A DNA stretch of 64,000 bases from Neurospora tetrasperma FGSC 2508. Its lineage: Eukaryota > Ascomycota > Sordariomycetes > Sordariales > Sordariaceae. The position numbers were made by a program, and so were the translations under genes. Under the pieces are notes generated by a model, which saw only the letters and a list, made by a program, of their open reading frames with translations, was not told the DNA's origin and made no database searches. Shown piece by piece: positions 23,003 to 35,478 of the stretch; position 1 is the first letter of the stretch; each line of letters starts with the position of its first letter. The stretch is from contig NW_009799179.1 of NCBI RefSeq assembly GCF_000213175.1, forward strand, positions 1,437,713 to 1,501,712. The letters are read 5' to 3'.

Positions 23003-23195
23003 TACCGCAAAGACTCGGACCATTGATTTTCAACTTTCCTGGAAATTATGCATAATCTGTAAGCATACTGCAACATTCATACCCGCCAGGAATTATATGC
23101 AAGACGATGATTTTCAATGTCCGTACACTCCAGCGCCCTTGAAAAACCCCAATTTTTTTATTTAAATTTAAATTATTTTTTTTTTTTTTTTTTTA
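23003..23195 (+). repeat. Repeat copy C, ending in AT-rich T tract
   Basis: Starts TACCGCAAAGACTCGG, then TTTCCTGGAAATTATGCAT, AAGCATACTGCAACATT, ATTATATGCAAGACGATGAT and CTCCAGCGCC, and runs into an AT-only stretch with a long T tract (about 23175-23194). Same order of landmarks as copy B. Confidence 0.75.
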
Positions 23196-23374
23196 AAAAA
23201 AAGGTAGAAAGGGCGGGATACTAGAAGAATCAAACTTACAGTGCTCCGGGGCGGCGACATGACCCCGCTACTATTCTTTGCGGGCAAAATATGTACAGAA
23301 TTGGGTATATGCATGTCTGATGATGCCTGATTTCCAGGATAGTTGAAAATCAATGGCCCGAGTCTTTGCGGTAC
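23196..23374 (-). repeat. Repeat copy D, inverted, abutting copy C
   Basis: Minus-strand reading gives TACCGCAAAGACTCGG, ATCCTGGAAATCAGGCAT and GATTCTTCTAGTATCCCGCC, followed by the T tract. It matches copy A best. The first 16 bases are identical to copy C. Confidence 0.75.
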
Positions 23375-23970
23375 TGACATCCGGAGGATGGGTTATGGGC
23401 AACATTCTTGTCCCATAGGCGTGGGCATAATTATCCTCTTTCTGGACGTCTGTGAATGTCTTTTTTTCTTTGTCTCTGTAGCGAAAGATTTCTCTGTGTA
23501 GATGAATCTTGGAGGGGGCTGAGGCAGAGTCACACATGCCCCTCTCATGGTCAAAGCATTTTGTCTCGAGATGCAGCATCAGTTTTAAAATATTCAATGC
23601 CCGTAGATGCCATTGTCTGCTGCAGCACAGTGATGCGTCCAGATTGCGCAACTGTCGGGTTTCGTAAGTGATACAATCCTGTAAATATCTAATCAGCGCA
23701 CCTTGCATGGTGACGGTTATCAATATAAATACTGAACTTCCTCCTCTCGATAACCTTTTTTTTGTTCTTTTTGTTCTATGTTTCTCATCAATTTCTCTCA
23801 CAAATCCAAACAGAGTTTACTATACACTGTCACTCAAATCTCGCTTTCAGAATCTCGCTCTCTAGCAGACCTGACACCCTCAAACAACAACAAGAACGAC
23901 GAAAAAGATATCTCCCCAAGCTGATATCAACACATCTGAGTCTCATTACGGCCAAACGCACACTTCTATC
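23375..23970. other. Leader region of the RING gene
   Basis: No gene supported. It should contain the promoter and leader of the gene at 23971. It holds T-rich tracts (23459-23470, 23757-23775) and no RNA gene I can identify. Confidence 0.4.
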
Positions 23971-25134
23971 ATGACTTCATTATCCTTAGAGGTACTTTGC
24001 CATTCGGCCAGCTCATGCTCAGGCCAGCTTATGCTGACAATCATTTACCCCCCGCAGACCAACAACGATGGCATCCGACACATCCGCAAGGAAACCACTC
24101 TATGGCCTGAAGTGAAGCAATACCTGCTCTCTCGCGCCAAATCATCAAGAGACCCTAGCACCGTCATCCCGCGCCCCATGTGCGCCCTCTGTGATGAAGC
24201 AGAGCTCGACATCGCCGGAATCCCGGCCACCGACATCGACCTAGTCCGCTTCGAGGCCGCTCTCTTGCCCTGCGGACACATGTTCTGCATCCCTTGCCTC
24301 AATGAATACCAGGACAATTTGCCGGACGCCAGCCCCTACGATGCCGCCGTCTACAACCCCGTCTGCGGCCGCCGCCAGCTCGCGCGCGAGTACAAGTGCC
24401 CCGTGTGTCGTGCCGATATGCACCACAGGAAGTGCTGGTGCGAGGTGGGCGCTTGCGGCCTTCCTTCTTCTGACCTTCTCGATGGTGGCGTCGTCGAGTC
24501 CGGAGGACAGTGGGCCCCCAGGTTGCTGCACCCTGGAGAGGTAACACAGAATGAGATCGAGGCATTGGAGTGGGTTGATCATAACCCTGCCGTGATGGAT
24601 AAGAACACTCGGCAGAAGCTTGTCAAGCTGGTGAACGCCGTGCCAACTACCCTTCCGGAGTGGAAGGCTGCTGTTGCCTCCATGGACGTCGATGAAGACG
24701 ACGACGACGATAACGGGTCATCCGAAGACGAAGACGAAAATGACGACGAAACTGACGACGAAGACGAAGAAGATTGTAGCAGCAGCAGCGATGACGACGC
24801 CGAATATCCCCACGATATCGAGATGGTCGACCTTACCAACGAGGTCGAACTAGACTGCGGTATTACGCATCGGGATAAAATATTCAAGAAACTCAGCAAT
24901 CGCCCCATTGGCATTCCCGATGACGCTAATTTGAACAACAAGACCTACCCCATCGCTTTGTGGAATCAGGTGGTTGACCCTGTGTGCTACAAATGCCGTT
25001 GCGATATACTGCGCAGATATGACCGTGCAGAGTTGCCTTTGTTTGAGATAATGCCTGTTTCGTTGAGGCCCAGGTTACAAAGGATTGAAGAGGAGGAGGA
25101 GGAGGAGGAGGAGACGTATCCACGTGCGAGGTAA
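23971..25134 (+). CDS. RING-HC finger protein with acidic spacer
   Basis: The frame is open from ATG 23971 to the stop at 25132-25134 (387 aa). A 66-nt in-frame intron is likely at 23992-24057 (donor GTACTT, branch CTGAC near 24033, acceptor GCAG), giving 365 aa beginning MTSLSLE-TNNDG. The RING lies about residues 48-135: CALCDEAELD, then LLPCGHMFCIPCLNEY, then YKCPVCRADM, i.e. the C-H-C zinc pattern of a C3HC4 ligase, with an extra HHRKCWCEVGAC cluster right after. An Asp/Glu/Ser spacer (about residues 210-260) separates it from a C-terminal module that includes a CYKCRCDIL pair. The tail is poly-Glu. Probable E3 ubiquitin ligase; substrate unknown. Confidence 0.8.
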   Translation: MTSLSLEVLCHSASSCSGQLMLTIIYPPQTNNDGIRHIRKETTLWPEVKQYLLSRAKSSRDPSTVIPRPMCALCDEAELDIAGIPATDIDLVRFEAALLPCGHMFCIPCLNEYQDNLPDASPYDAAVYNPVCGRRQLAREYKCPVCRADMHHRKCWCEVGACGLPSSDLLDGGVVESGGQWAPRLLHPGEVTQNEIEALEWVDHNPAVMDKNTRQKLVKLVNAVPTTLPEWKAAVASMDVDEDDDDDNGSSEDEDENDDETDDEDEEDCSSSSDDDAEYPHDIEMVDLTNEVELDCGITHRDKIFKKLSNRPIGIPDDANLNNKTYPIALWNQVVDPVCYKCRCDILRRYDRAELPLFEIMPVSLRPRLQRIEEEEEEEEETYPRAR

Positions 25135-25704
25135 TCAATAGAAGGATGGAAAGGGTTAGTGCTGATGGAAGAAAGAAAGCACGGGCAAGAAGAAAATGCT
25201 TGGGATTATTCGTGGGTTGATGCGCTCTTTTACTGGTTCGCCATTTGGGCCCCTTTGAGAGTTGCTATCACGAAGATATGGCTGTATACTGTTGATGCTG
25301 GCTGATGGACTAGAAAAGACAGAATTGTTTGTGACGGAAAGTGTATGGATTGGCGCAGATAAACATGGGAAGGCACGAGCCGAACTAAACAAAGTACGAG
25401 AGCCATGATGATGCTCAAGTTGTTTTTCTGAAGGAACTTAGTTACCATAGAAAGTCCTACCAAAACTCTACACCATCATGCTATTTTGTTTTGTTCATCT
25501 CGTCCCGTGATGATGCAACTATTGAGTGTCCCTCCCCCCCTCTCTGCCCGTCATTGCAGTCAAGCAGTTTCCTTTTCCCAAAAGGGACATATTCCACTTA
25601 CACGCAACACCCCCCACTTTCTCAGCCCCCACAAGAACTGAATAATCCCACCACCGCCCCCACCCCACCCCACCCTCACGATCCCACTGCATCCGAAAAA
25701 AAAA
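25135..25704. other. 3' flank up to the assembly gap
   Basis: No gene seen. The last 200 bases are strongly C/CA-rich on the plus strand (CACCCC runs), then A-rich, which may be why the assembly broke here. Confidence 0.4.
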
Positions 25705-26674
25705 NNNNNNNNNNNNNNNNNNNNNNNNNNNNNNNNNNNNNNNNNNNNNNNNNNNNNNNNNNNNNNNNNNNNNNNNNNNNNNNNNNNNNNNNNNNNNNNN
25801 NNNNNNNNNNNNNNNNNNNNNNNNNNNNNNNNNNNNNNNNNNNNNNNNNNNNNNNNNNNNNNNNNNNNNNNNNNNNNNNNNNNNNNNNNNNNNNNNNNNN
25901 NNNNNNNNNNNNNNNNNNNNNNNNNNNNNNNNNNNNNNNNNNNNNNNNNNNNNNNNNNNNNNNNNNNNNNNNNNNNNNNNNNNNNNNNNNNNNNNNNNNN
26001 NNNNNNNNNNNNNNNNNNNNNNNNNNNNNNNNNNNNNNNNNNNNNNNNNNNNNNNNNNNNNNNNNNNNNNNNNNNNNNNNNNNNNNNNNNNNNNNNNNNN
26101 NNNNNNNNNNNNNNNNNNNNNNNNNNNNNNNNNNNNNNNNNNNNNNNNNNNNNNNNNNNNNNNNNNNNNNNNNNNNNNNNNNNNNNNNNNNNNNNNNNNN
26201 NNNNNNNNNNNNNNNNNNNNNNNNNNNNNNNNNNNNNNNNNNNNNNNNNNNNNNNNNNNNNNNNNNNNNNNNNNNNNNNNNNNNNNNNNNNNNNNNNNNN
26301 NNNNNNNNNNNNNNNNNNNNNNNNNNNNNNNNNNNNNNNNNNNNNNNNNNNNNNNNNNNNNNNNNNNNNNNNNNNNNNNNNNNNNNNNNNNNNNNNNNNN
26401 NNNNNNNNNNNNNNNNNNNNNNNNNNNNNNNNNNNNNNNNNNNNNNNNNNNNNNNNNNNNNNNNNNNNNNNNNNNNNNNNNNNNNNNNNNNNNNNNNNNN
26501 NNNNNNNNNNNNNNNNNNNNNNNNNNNNNNNNNNNNNNNNNNNNNNNNNNNNNNNNNNNNNNNNNNNNNNNNNNNNNNNNNNNNNNNNNNNNNNNNNNNN
26601 NNNNNNNNNNNNNNNNNNNNNNNNNNNNNNNNNNNNNNNNNNNNNNNNNNNNNNNNNNNNNNNNNNNNNNNNNN
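25705..26674. other. Assembly gap (970 N)
   Basis: Unresolved bases. Any open frame drawn through the gap is meaningless. Real gap length and content are unknown. Confidence 1.
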
Positions 26675-27997
26675 ACCACTAAACCACTGGCGCTTCGTGT
26701 TGTTGGTGAACTAATTTGTCAATAATAGATCTATATAAGTAGAAACAAGAAAAAGACAGAAAGAACCTGGAGATGCAAACGCCAGACAACCCTCGACCGT
26801 GACCGCTAGGTTCGAGGGTCTACAGGATACAGCACACAGCAGCAGGGAGGCGGTCCCTGCATGTATCTATCTATGTACGTACGTGTGTGTGTGCACGACT
26901 TGTATTTGGAGAGTACTGCGGTAGCACTCAGACAAGATCAAAGTATTTGAAGTGAGTGAATGGAAGCAGCACAATGTGCAGTAGATCAGCTTATAAAAGG
27001 TTCGTAGGTGGTTGAATGATCACAATCTCAGAGGTAGTCGATTCATGTCGTTGTGTACCGACTGGCAGATGTAAAATCAATGGATGTTCAATTTTCTGTG
27101 GACTGGCTTGGAAGCGTAGTAGTAGGTCCTGCCGCTGGTAGGTGTGCTCGGTATTACATGCCCGCGTGGAGGAGGTTGATATGTAGGTAGTGTTGTTAGA
27201 ACCAGAACCAAGATGGGTACCTAGGTGTACAGAAGGGAAATAAGAGTACAGTCGTTCGACTTGACCCTGATCGATGTACGGGAGACCAGCAAAGCATTTC
27301 TGGGGAACTAGGGTAGTTGCCCATGTTATGGCATATCCTAATGCAGAATGCATCTTGACGGGAAACGCTTCATTCGCGGCCTTCCATCCTGTGTGTTGTC
27401 CTGCTTTCAATTCCCGGTTTTCTTCCTCTTGAAAAGGTCTACGGCTTAAGCCCTTTGCACCGATTCTGGTAAGAACTCGGCTTGAGGACTCGGGACCAGG
27501 ACGACGAGGACGGGGAAGAACCGCCTGAAGAAGAAGAGGAGCAAAATCAGGACCGTGATTATGTCCCTACCGACTTGGACCAGACCGTGCAGCCCGATCA
27601 TGAAACTCAACAGGCACACCAGGCACAAGCAAGCAATCATCAAGTCTACTCTACAGTCGTCTACTCTAACACCATCTATGCCGTCCGGATGACGCCCTTT
27701 CAGTTCCACCTTCAATCAGACAGCGATAAGCCACCCGGCCAGATTATATGTACCATGGGAGTAAGCGAACAAACGCCCAAGTAATCTATGTAGAAGTCGA
27801 TAAAACAAAGCAAGATCTGCCGTGAAGCCGGCAAGATGTAGAATGCAAAGAATGCCACCAGACAATCCGAGAGACCGAAAACGAAAACCCTGCTCACATA
27901 TGATGCAGCGTGAAGACGGAAGCAACAACCCAGCCCGAGGTGGGCTTCCGAAAGGTATATCCTCCAGTCAGAGCTGATCATTATCCGAGTAAATCAA
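26675..27997. other. Intergenic between gap and SEN1 3' end
   Basis: No supported gene. It contains a short microsatellite-like stretch (ATCTATCTATGTACGTACGTGTGTGTGTG, from about 26863). Frames at 26991-27410 (-), 27482-27784 (+) and 27446-27981 (-) are short, overlapping and without family resemblance. The minus-strand pair includes hydrophobic runs that look like shadows of a charged plus-strand sequence. Confidence 0.4.
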
Positions 27998-30900
27998 TCA
28001 CCTCTTCTTCCGCTTAATAAACGGATCAACAGGCGCCTTCTTCTTCACTATCGGCGGCGGTCTCTGTTGTTGTTGTTGTTGTTGTTGTTGCGGTTGTTGT
28101 TGCTGCTGCTGCTGGTAACCTGTACCACTACCACCCAGTCTGCTTGGTCCAGTTGGAGGACCGGGTCGAGAAGGACCAGCAGGTGGTTGTCGCTGTTGCT
28201 GATGGGCCGGATACGGAGGGAGGTTGTAGCCCCTGGGCCCCTTGGGGGCTCTGCTGGCGATGGGGTCGATGTGTTGCTGTGATAGGGAAAATGTTAGTCA
28301 ATCTGGGCTCATCATACGTTGCTGCTGCTTGTTCCGGTATAGGATACTACGTACCTTCTTGCCAGGTTGATCACCCCCTCCTCCCTCATACGGCCTCTTC
28401 TTTACCCTCGGCGTGAAAGTCGTCTCCTGAATGACCGGCAAACCTTCCCTGTACTGTGTTGGCTGCGGCTGCTGCGGGGCAGGCGAACTTCCGAACCCGT
28501 TCCCGGTATGACTTGGAGTATTGCGTCCGGAAGGAGGTCTGGACGAACCCATCGCACTGCTGCCGCCGACAGCAGCAGCCGGAGGAGAAGACCCCCTAAA
28601 TGACGATCGATCCCCCATTTGCACATCGCTATCCTCGTCCTTCACCTCGACCACCTCCCGCTTGATACCGCTTGGCGTACTTTCCCTGGTGTTATCAGTG
28701 CTAGTAATCGCCAGAGCCTCGAACGCCGCAGCAGACAGCTGTGGCCCCGCCTGGCTTAGCATTCCCATGATATTTCCCGTGGTATACCTATCGCGCCGCT
28801 TAGAATCCTCAATGAGCTTCGCCCAGAACTCACCCTGCATGAGAGCGCGGGAGTCACCGAGAATCCACAGTGAAGACCGCGCACGCGTGAGACCGACGTT
28901 CATACGACGGATATCCGTCATGAAACCAATACCACCTGTGGGGCTGGCACGAACGCATGAGAAAATAATGATCTCGCACTCTCGTCCTTGGAAGGCATCA
29001 GTGGTATTGAACTCGATTTCGTCCGTGATGGTATCGCCGAAGCGCTGGGCAAACTGAGACCGCAGCCGGTACAGCTGGGCCTTGTAAGGAGTAATGATAC
29101 CAATCTTGCCCTTGAGGTCGACATTGCCGTAATCGGCCTTGAAACGGCGATAAAGTTGCATGGCGACCTTGAGTTCTTCTTCGTTGACCAGTGACTGATT
29201 CTTTGGTCCCCGCTCCTGCGAACCGCGGACGTCGAAGAAGCGGTACGGACCAAGCAAGGTACTGCGGTGCCAGGGCTGGAGGCGCGACTTGGCCATGTCG
29301 TCACCGTCTTGTAGGAGGCCTTCGTAAAAGGCGGCTCTGGGGAAGGAGCTGATTTCAGGATGCATACGATACTGGGTGTCGAGGAGATGTACGTCCTTCT
29401 CGTGATTCTTCTGCATGCGGACGAACAAACTCTGGTCGTAGCCGTACCGTGCAGCAGACTGCGAGAGAACGGTAGGTGGTAACTGCTTAGGATCACCGAC
29501 AAGAATGCACTTGGAGCATCCGTACTTCAAGGGAATGAGCGCACTGAGCTCCACACACTGCGCCGCCTCATCGATGATGACCGTCTCAAACTCTACGTTC
29601 AAGTTCTTGAACATCTCGTGACCGCTACCGCTGAGAGTGGCGCACAGCACCTGAGCCTTGTCCAGAATCTCCTGCTGGACCTGTCGGCGTTTGATTTCGG
29701 TCTCTCTGGCAAATGTGTTGCCGCTAGCTTTATCCGCATCGATGCGCGCTCCGATGTGCGCCTGGCGCCGCTTGAGTTCGTCGAACTCCCGCTGATATTT
29801 GTTGACCAGCTGCCTGTCGTCAATCGTGCGCGCTGCTTCCAGTTGAGGTCTGAGTTCGGCAATCTTCTGCTTGATCTCGCCCGCTTCTTGGTGCAGCTTC
29901 TCCCGGTCAGTTGGGCCTTCATCCTTGTTCAACTGAGCCTCCAGTTTCGCCTTGACCAGCTCATCAAGCGTGACATCCTTCACTGCGCTGTTGATGGCAT
30001 CACTGCGACCGAGACGGACCACCTCAATTTGGTGAGTTGTTCCGTTCTGGGTCTTGACGCCATTCTTCAAGCGCAACACCAGTTCGTCCACAGCGGCGTT
30101 ACTGGGCGCGCAAACAAGCAGCTTCTTTGCTGGAGCATTGTTCTTCGCAGCTCCGAGTCCCGGACGCCCAATGGCCACCCCAGCGGAAGGGTTTTTGAGC
30201 ACGCCGGTCAGAAGACAGCCAACCATTGCCACAATGGTCTTAGTTTTACCGGTACCTGGAGGACCCTGGATAAGGGTGAACCCATCGTTCTCCTTGGCGT
30301 TCAGGATCGCCTTCGCTTGACCTGGGTTAAGATTCCAGTTTTTCATGGTGTTCTTGATGTTCTCCTCGCCAAAAGACAGCATAGGAGACGGTTCAGCCCT
30401 CAATACCTCGTCCATAAGATCATAGTATTGTAAACTTTCCAGGGCGGCATACTCGCGTTCAATGGTCGTCATGTTGGTGATCTTGACAACGGTAAACTCG
30501 GAGCCAGGCAATAGTGCAGGTAGAATTTGGTTACCTTTGGCATTCAGGCGGTAGACGACCTCCACATTGTCCTTTTTGTAAGTTGTCTTCCAGATACGCG
30601 AAAGACAGTGTAGTTCTTCAGGTTCTTGAAGCGGGTTTTGGCCCTTGGAAATGATGACAATATCTCCTTCAGACAATTGACGGTCTTTGTTGATTGCAAC
30701 TGGAACCGACGCCGTAACTTCCATGAACTTGTCGACTGTCATGCGACTAAGGACCTTGATGCCAAAGGGCTTGGACGTGGTTTCGTCCTTGGCTGTGACA
30801 AATGAGCGCCAGGCTTCATTGATGAGCAACGGAAAGAAGGTTTGCTTGTAGCTGACCGGGTCCTGGTAGGTATCCGAGACGTGATCACAACGGTACCCGT

Positions 30901-33900
30901 TCGGCGGATCGTTACCTTCGTGGAAGATGTCCCACTCCAAGATGGCCTGGTGCAACACATCCATAGGGGGAATGAGGCGAGCGCGCATATCCTTGGCGGA
31001 CCGCTCGATCTTGACCTTCTTCACCGGTCCGCGCATCTTCTCAGCCAACAACCGATGGGCGCGACGCTCGGCCTCAGTCATATTCTTCTTTCCAGCGGCA
31101 TGGAGTGTGATCAACTCGTCATCGTCAGACTCATCTTCGTCTTCCGATGATGAACCAACCATGATCTCGTCCTTCAGCACTGGGGCGTGGTCTTTGCCAC
31201 GAACTCCAGCAACACCAGCCAGACCTGAGCCTTCTCCCTGGACCAGCTTTGGTGGCGCACGCAGAGCCTTTGCCCGCGCGATGGCCTCAGCATCTCGCTT
31301 AGCCTTGGCTTCTCGCTCAAGCCGCCTAGCCTCCTTGATCTTGTCGGCAGCCTTTGAGTCGATTTTGGGAGGAGCCTTGGCTGGAGCCTCAGCCTTCATC
31401 GTCTCCAACAGAGCATTCTTCCGCCTCTCAGTGGCCTTCTCAAAGGCAGGCGTAAGCGAAGCAATGTGGTCTTTGAGTGATGCCTTTGAGAAATCGAGCT
31501 TTGCCTGTTTCATGACCGGCTTGACCTCTTGCTTCACAGGCTTTCCACCAACGAACTGCGCTTCGATGGCAGCATCGTCCCCGAGCGCCTTGAGTAGCTC
31601 GATCCGTTGCTCGTTGGTGAGATTCGTCTTTATGGGGTAGTCCGTCCGCCCATCAGTCATCTTCCTCTTCTTCAGCATATTGTTGAGATAGGCGACTGTT
31701 TTTGGCGGAAGATCCATACCGTTGTCTTGCAGACGCTTGATCAGCTTCTTGGTGATTTCGATAATACCGGCGATAAGATATTTATCGCGGAGTTGCAACA
31801 TGTCCACCAAGGGAAGCGAATGTATTCTCGGCGGCTCCAGGACCAACTTCATGCCCTCTGAGCCGTCGTCACCGTTTGTCGCCGAGATGCTTTGAGGACT
31901 GCTAAGTGCCGAAGCCATGAGACCGTCTTGGGCGAGGAGCTTCTCTGCAAGTTCCATCACATCACGACAAAAGTCCTCCATGACCTTCTTGTCCACCTTC
32001 ACGTGCCAGAGCCTCATGGATCCGAACGAGTGGCCGACGGCTCTCCATTCGCAATCCCACCATCCCTTAACGATAGCATGTTCCGCAGGGGTCAGGGTCT
32101 TGCGTCTGAGTTGACCTACGGACGGATCACTTAAGCTATTGAGCACGAATTCACAGCATTTCAACAAGTGTTGCATGTGACTCCACGGATTATTGGAGTC
32201 TTTGGCGTTGGTGATATGGTTTACGGCACCAGTGAATGCCTCCAGGAACTGGCTGAAGTACTCCTCAAGCATCTTGTTCACGGCCTCAGATGGCGTCATC
32301 TCACCTGTGATGGCTTTGATCAACTCGAAGCCAGCTTCGCGAATGGCTTCCTCACCGTGTATTAGAGTCGCCACGATGGGCTGGATGGTGTTACTCTGCG
32401 GATCCGAGCAGAAACTGTCAAGATCAGCCGGGTTGAAGTCAGACAGACGGCCTAACATTTTGCCAATTGCCGCCGTTTGCTGTTGAAAGCGTCTGTTGAA
32501 TTTTGCATGCTCGTTCTTGAGCTGGTCTTTCCGCTTGGGGATAAACCGTTCGATACTCCTGAGAGGCATCGTAGCTCTCAACATGGCCTTGGCGAGATCT
32601 GTTTGTCCGTTCCAGATGAGCTCCAGGAATGACTCCCACAATGCGCCAGAGTCCCTGTTTACGGCATCTTGAACAGGCTTCTCCTTAACGAAAGCGTCCC
32701 ACTCCATCAACGTCGCCTTCGCGTCCAATGCCAGGGCAGACTGTATGATAGTTATAGCAGCCTGTGAGAGGCCAACGTTGTACTTGTCCGCGGCCTTGAG
32801 TCTGGTCGCGTCAATGATGACTTCCTTATACTGAATCACTCTATTGAGTAACTGGTTGACCATGATAAGAGATGTTCCTGTATCAAAGGATGGAAGGCTG
32901 AGGTAGCCGTCCAAGCATTCTCTCAAGGTCACCAGACCAGCAAGGATACAAGTGGCCTTCGCTTCTGGGGCTGCGCCTGGGTCGACCCGGAGAGTTTCGA
33001 AAAGATGCCGAAGAAGAGTTTCGCAAACGTCTGACCGCCGCGCTAACGGAAGGGAACGGATAAAGGCCCTGACCCATTCTGCCAACGCTGGTATTAGTTG
33101 ACCATTGTCATCCTGGTCCTCGACCATCATGTCCGGCTCAAGAGACTGGTTTAAGAAGGGCCGAAAAGCCGGGCTCTTGAAAATTTCCTCCACAATCATA
33201 CTGGGGGTGACTTGGTCATAGGCATCCCAAAAAGCCTTTGACGAACGCTCCATCAGTGTCCGAAGTGCTTTCAGTATCATGCTCAAAGCAGGGACGTTAT
33301 TGGTGCCGAGGTTTTCGAGAGCAAGGAAGTAGACATTCGGTTGTACTTCCATGCCGCGGAGGTTTTCCAAAATACTCTTTTCGCTCATAGCTCGCAAAAT
33401 GAGGAGGAATCCGCTCCAAAAGCGACACAGCCGCGCCGGGGGCTGTATCCCCCTATGGCCGAGTATATGGGACTTGAGGCCGCTTCTGACAGCCCATTCC
33501 CACTCCTCATCGGTGAGGCTCTCGGGCAGCATCCGTTGCCATTGTGCCTCTGCAAACGCCCTGTGCACCGGATACTCTTCGAAAAGGAAGTATGTCATGG
33601 TCGGAATTGCGCCTCCCACCATCTTCAGCGGCTTCTTAGGCTGGACATGTTCGAATACGTAATTGAATATCTCTAGATTTGCTTTGTTGGTGTTCAAGTA
33701 TGCCATGCAGCAGAGCGATTCGAACAAGGCGAGACACGGCCAAAGTTCGATTCTAACGAGCTTCGTAGTCGGCATGGGACCGTCCCTCTCGAGGATGAAT
33801 TTGGCTCTCTTGAGGCCGCGCGTGATGCGCTCTTCGTCGAAGGCTTCGAGGTTTTTCTGTAGATTCCGCAAGAGCTCGGCGTTGTCTCGGGAAGTGTATC

Positions 33901-34352
33901 TGTATTAAGTCGGATTAGCTGGGGTCACCAGGCCTAGGGTGGATCAAGTAGGTATTTGCGAATACGCACTGATCAATGGCTCTGATGAATTGCTGGCGTG
34001 TCCTATGCCATGTCCTGGCACATTGGTCACATTTTGTGAGAAAGAAGTTGACACGCTCTTTCCACTCGTTGATCCATTTGCCAGCCTCTGGCATCACCAA
34101 CAGAAGCGAAAGGCCGTAGGTAATTCTACGTCTTTCGAACCCGTCAACAATTCGCTTTTGCTTTTCTGCCACCGTTGTCCCGTTCGCATCGGGGAGGTCT
34201 GGCAACGCGTAGTCCGTATCGTCATCGTCGCTGAGCAAAGGGCAAATTGGGTGTGCGTCTGGAGGAAACTCTTCAAAGGCTTGATGCATCTCCATCATAG
34301 CCATCTGGACGTCTGCGGTCCCCAGCTCTGGGTACTCCATTTTGTCTGACAT
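27998..34352 (-). CDS. sen1: SEN1-type RNA/DNA helicase (superfamily 1B)
   Basis: Homologue of yeast Sen1/human senataxin, the nuclear 5'-3' helicase that unwinds RNA:DNA hybrids and ends Pol II transcription of short non-coding genes. Exons 34352-33970, 33899-28355, 28276-27998; 2068 aa, as expected. The last intron has a textbook ACTAAC branch and joins PGKK to QHIDPIASR. Residues about 90-850 form the helical Sen1 N-terminal domain. A charged linker follows (about 950-1080). The helicase core (about 1290-1830) shows Walker A GPPGTGKTKT, DEAAQ, GDPKQLPPT, QYRMHPEISSFP, ITPYKAQ, DAFQGRECEIIIF and VGLTRARSSL. The C-terminal ~230 residues are disordered with poly-Gln and end DPFIKRKKR, a probable nuclear signal. 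All catalytic motifs are intact. Confidence 0.95.
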
Positions 34353-35478
34353 CTCGGCGGTCGATTCGAGAACGTAATGGCTTCTGGTGGTTGTCTAGGC
34401 TGACGGAGCTGCCGGAGCTGGGAGGGCGAAGTAGGTCGGCGCTTCGATGGTCCCAAGAAGCAACCTTCAGCGCAAAACAGACGGAATGGTTTAGAGAAGC
34501 TTTTGCATCGGCAAAAAGCTTTCGTCGAGGTGAGTGACAGATATGCTAGAGCAACAACTTCTGCGGTAAAGGAATGACAAGAATAGTTGAAGCAAGATGC
34601 TCCAGGCAACCGAGGACGAGCAGTGATGCTTTGTCGTCGGAGGGCAAAGGCCGAGATGGCGATGGATGTGCGGGTATCTTTTGCGCCCACAGACCAAGGG
34701 TTGGAGGAAAATTGAATACCAATAGGACAGAAGAGAAATCCGCGCTCGTGGGGTTTTATGTTCCAGGCCAGTGAAGGAGTCTGACCCCGTTCTTCTTTCA
34801 CCAAGCAATCGCCCGGTGAAGGTTCTCCTGTTGTATGTTGGAGTTGACGGTGCGGCTGTCAGACGGGAGCTTCCTCTGACATGCCAGAGCCACTGCAGCG
34901 TCCAGTGCCTGGGAAAGGAAGAGGAACGCTGTAACGAAACCGTGGTTCTGTTGTTGCGCGTCAATCCAGAAGGAACCGCGTCAGACCTAAAGTGCGTGGG
35001 GCCGCTAAAAGTTGCAGGGGTGTGGGGGCAGAAGGGCGCGGCAGGCAGGTGCGATGGTCAGAAACAGGCAGCTGCTCAGCAGCTGTTGCCAGTAGCCAGA
35101 TGGAAGGCTCTTAGGTATGGTACGGATTCGCCCAACTCCCCGTCTCTTCCATGAATCACCGAATCCTCGAACATTGAGGTGATTCGCAATCGAGTACTTA
35201 CTTGGAGCTGTCAATGACGACAACATTTTATGACCAGAATGGGTACAAGTATGTTCTTTTGTTAATTACATGCTTTCTATCAGTGCATCACTGGGGACGT
35301 GGACATCAGATGAAACTGTGGGAGGGGATCTAGACTCAAAAGGCCCAGGAAGCTTTCATCCGTCACAACAGTACCAAGAGGGTCCCAAGTTATGGCATGC
35401 AAAAGAGTCAGACTGAAAATTATTGCTGTCGGAAAGAAATCAACTACTTCCGAATCGACTCTTTCCGGCGTTCCCTGT
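34353..35478. other. SEN1 promoter and 3' flank of glycosylase
   Basis: Both flanking genes are on the minus strand, so this 1.1 kb holds the SEN1 promoter. No additional gene supported. Confidence 0.4.

Noticed and set aside
25491-26714. Frames of ~400 codons on both strands across 25.5-26.7 kb
   Set aside because: They consist mostly of unresolved bases of the assembly gap.
26991-27410. 139-codon minus-strand frame
   Set aside because: No recognisable motif, and overlaps microsatellite-like intergenic DNA.
27446-27981. Two minus-strand frames with hydrophobic runs downstream of SEN1
   Set aside because: They oppose an Asp/Glu/Gln-rich plus-strand sequence whose complement naturally encodes Leu/Val/Phe. 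No start context or family.
28298-33908. Multiple plus-strand frames (e.g. 29618-30433, 30927-31640)
   Set aside because: Antisense shadows of the SEN1 coding exon.
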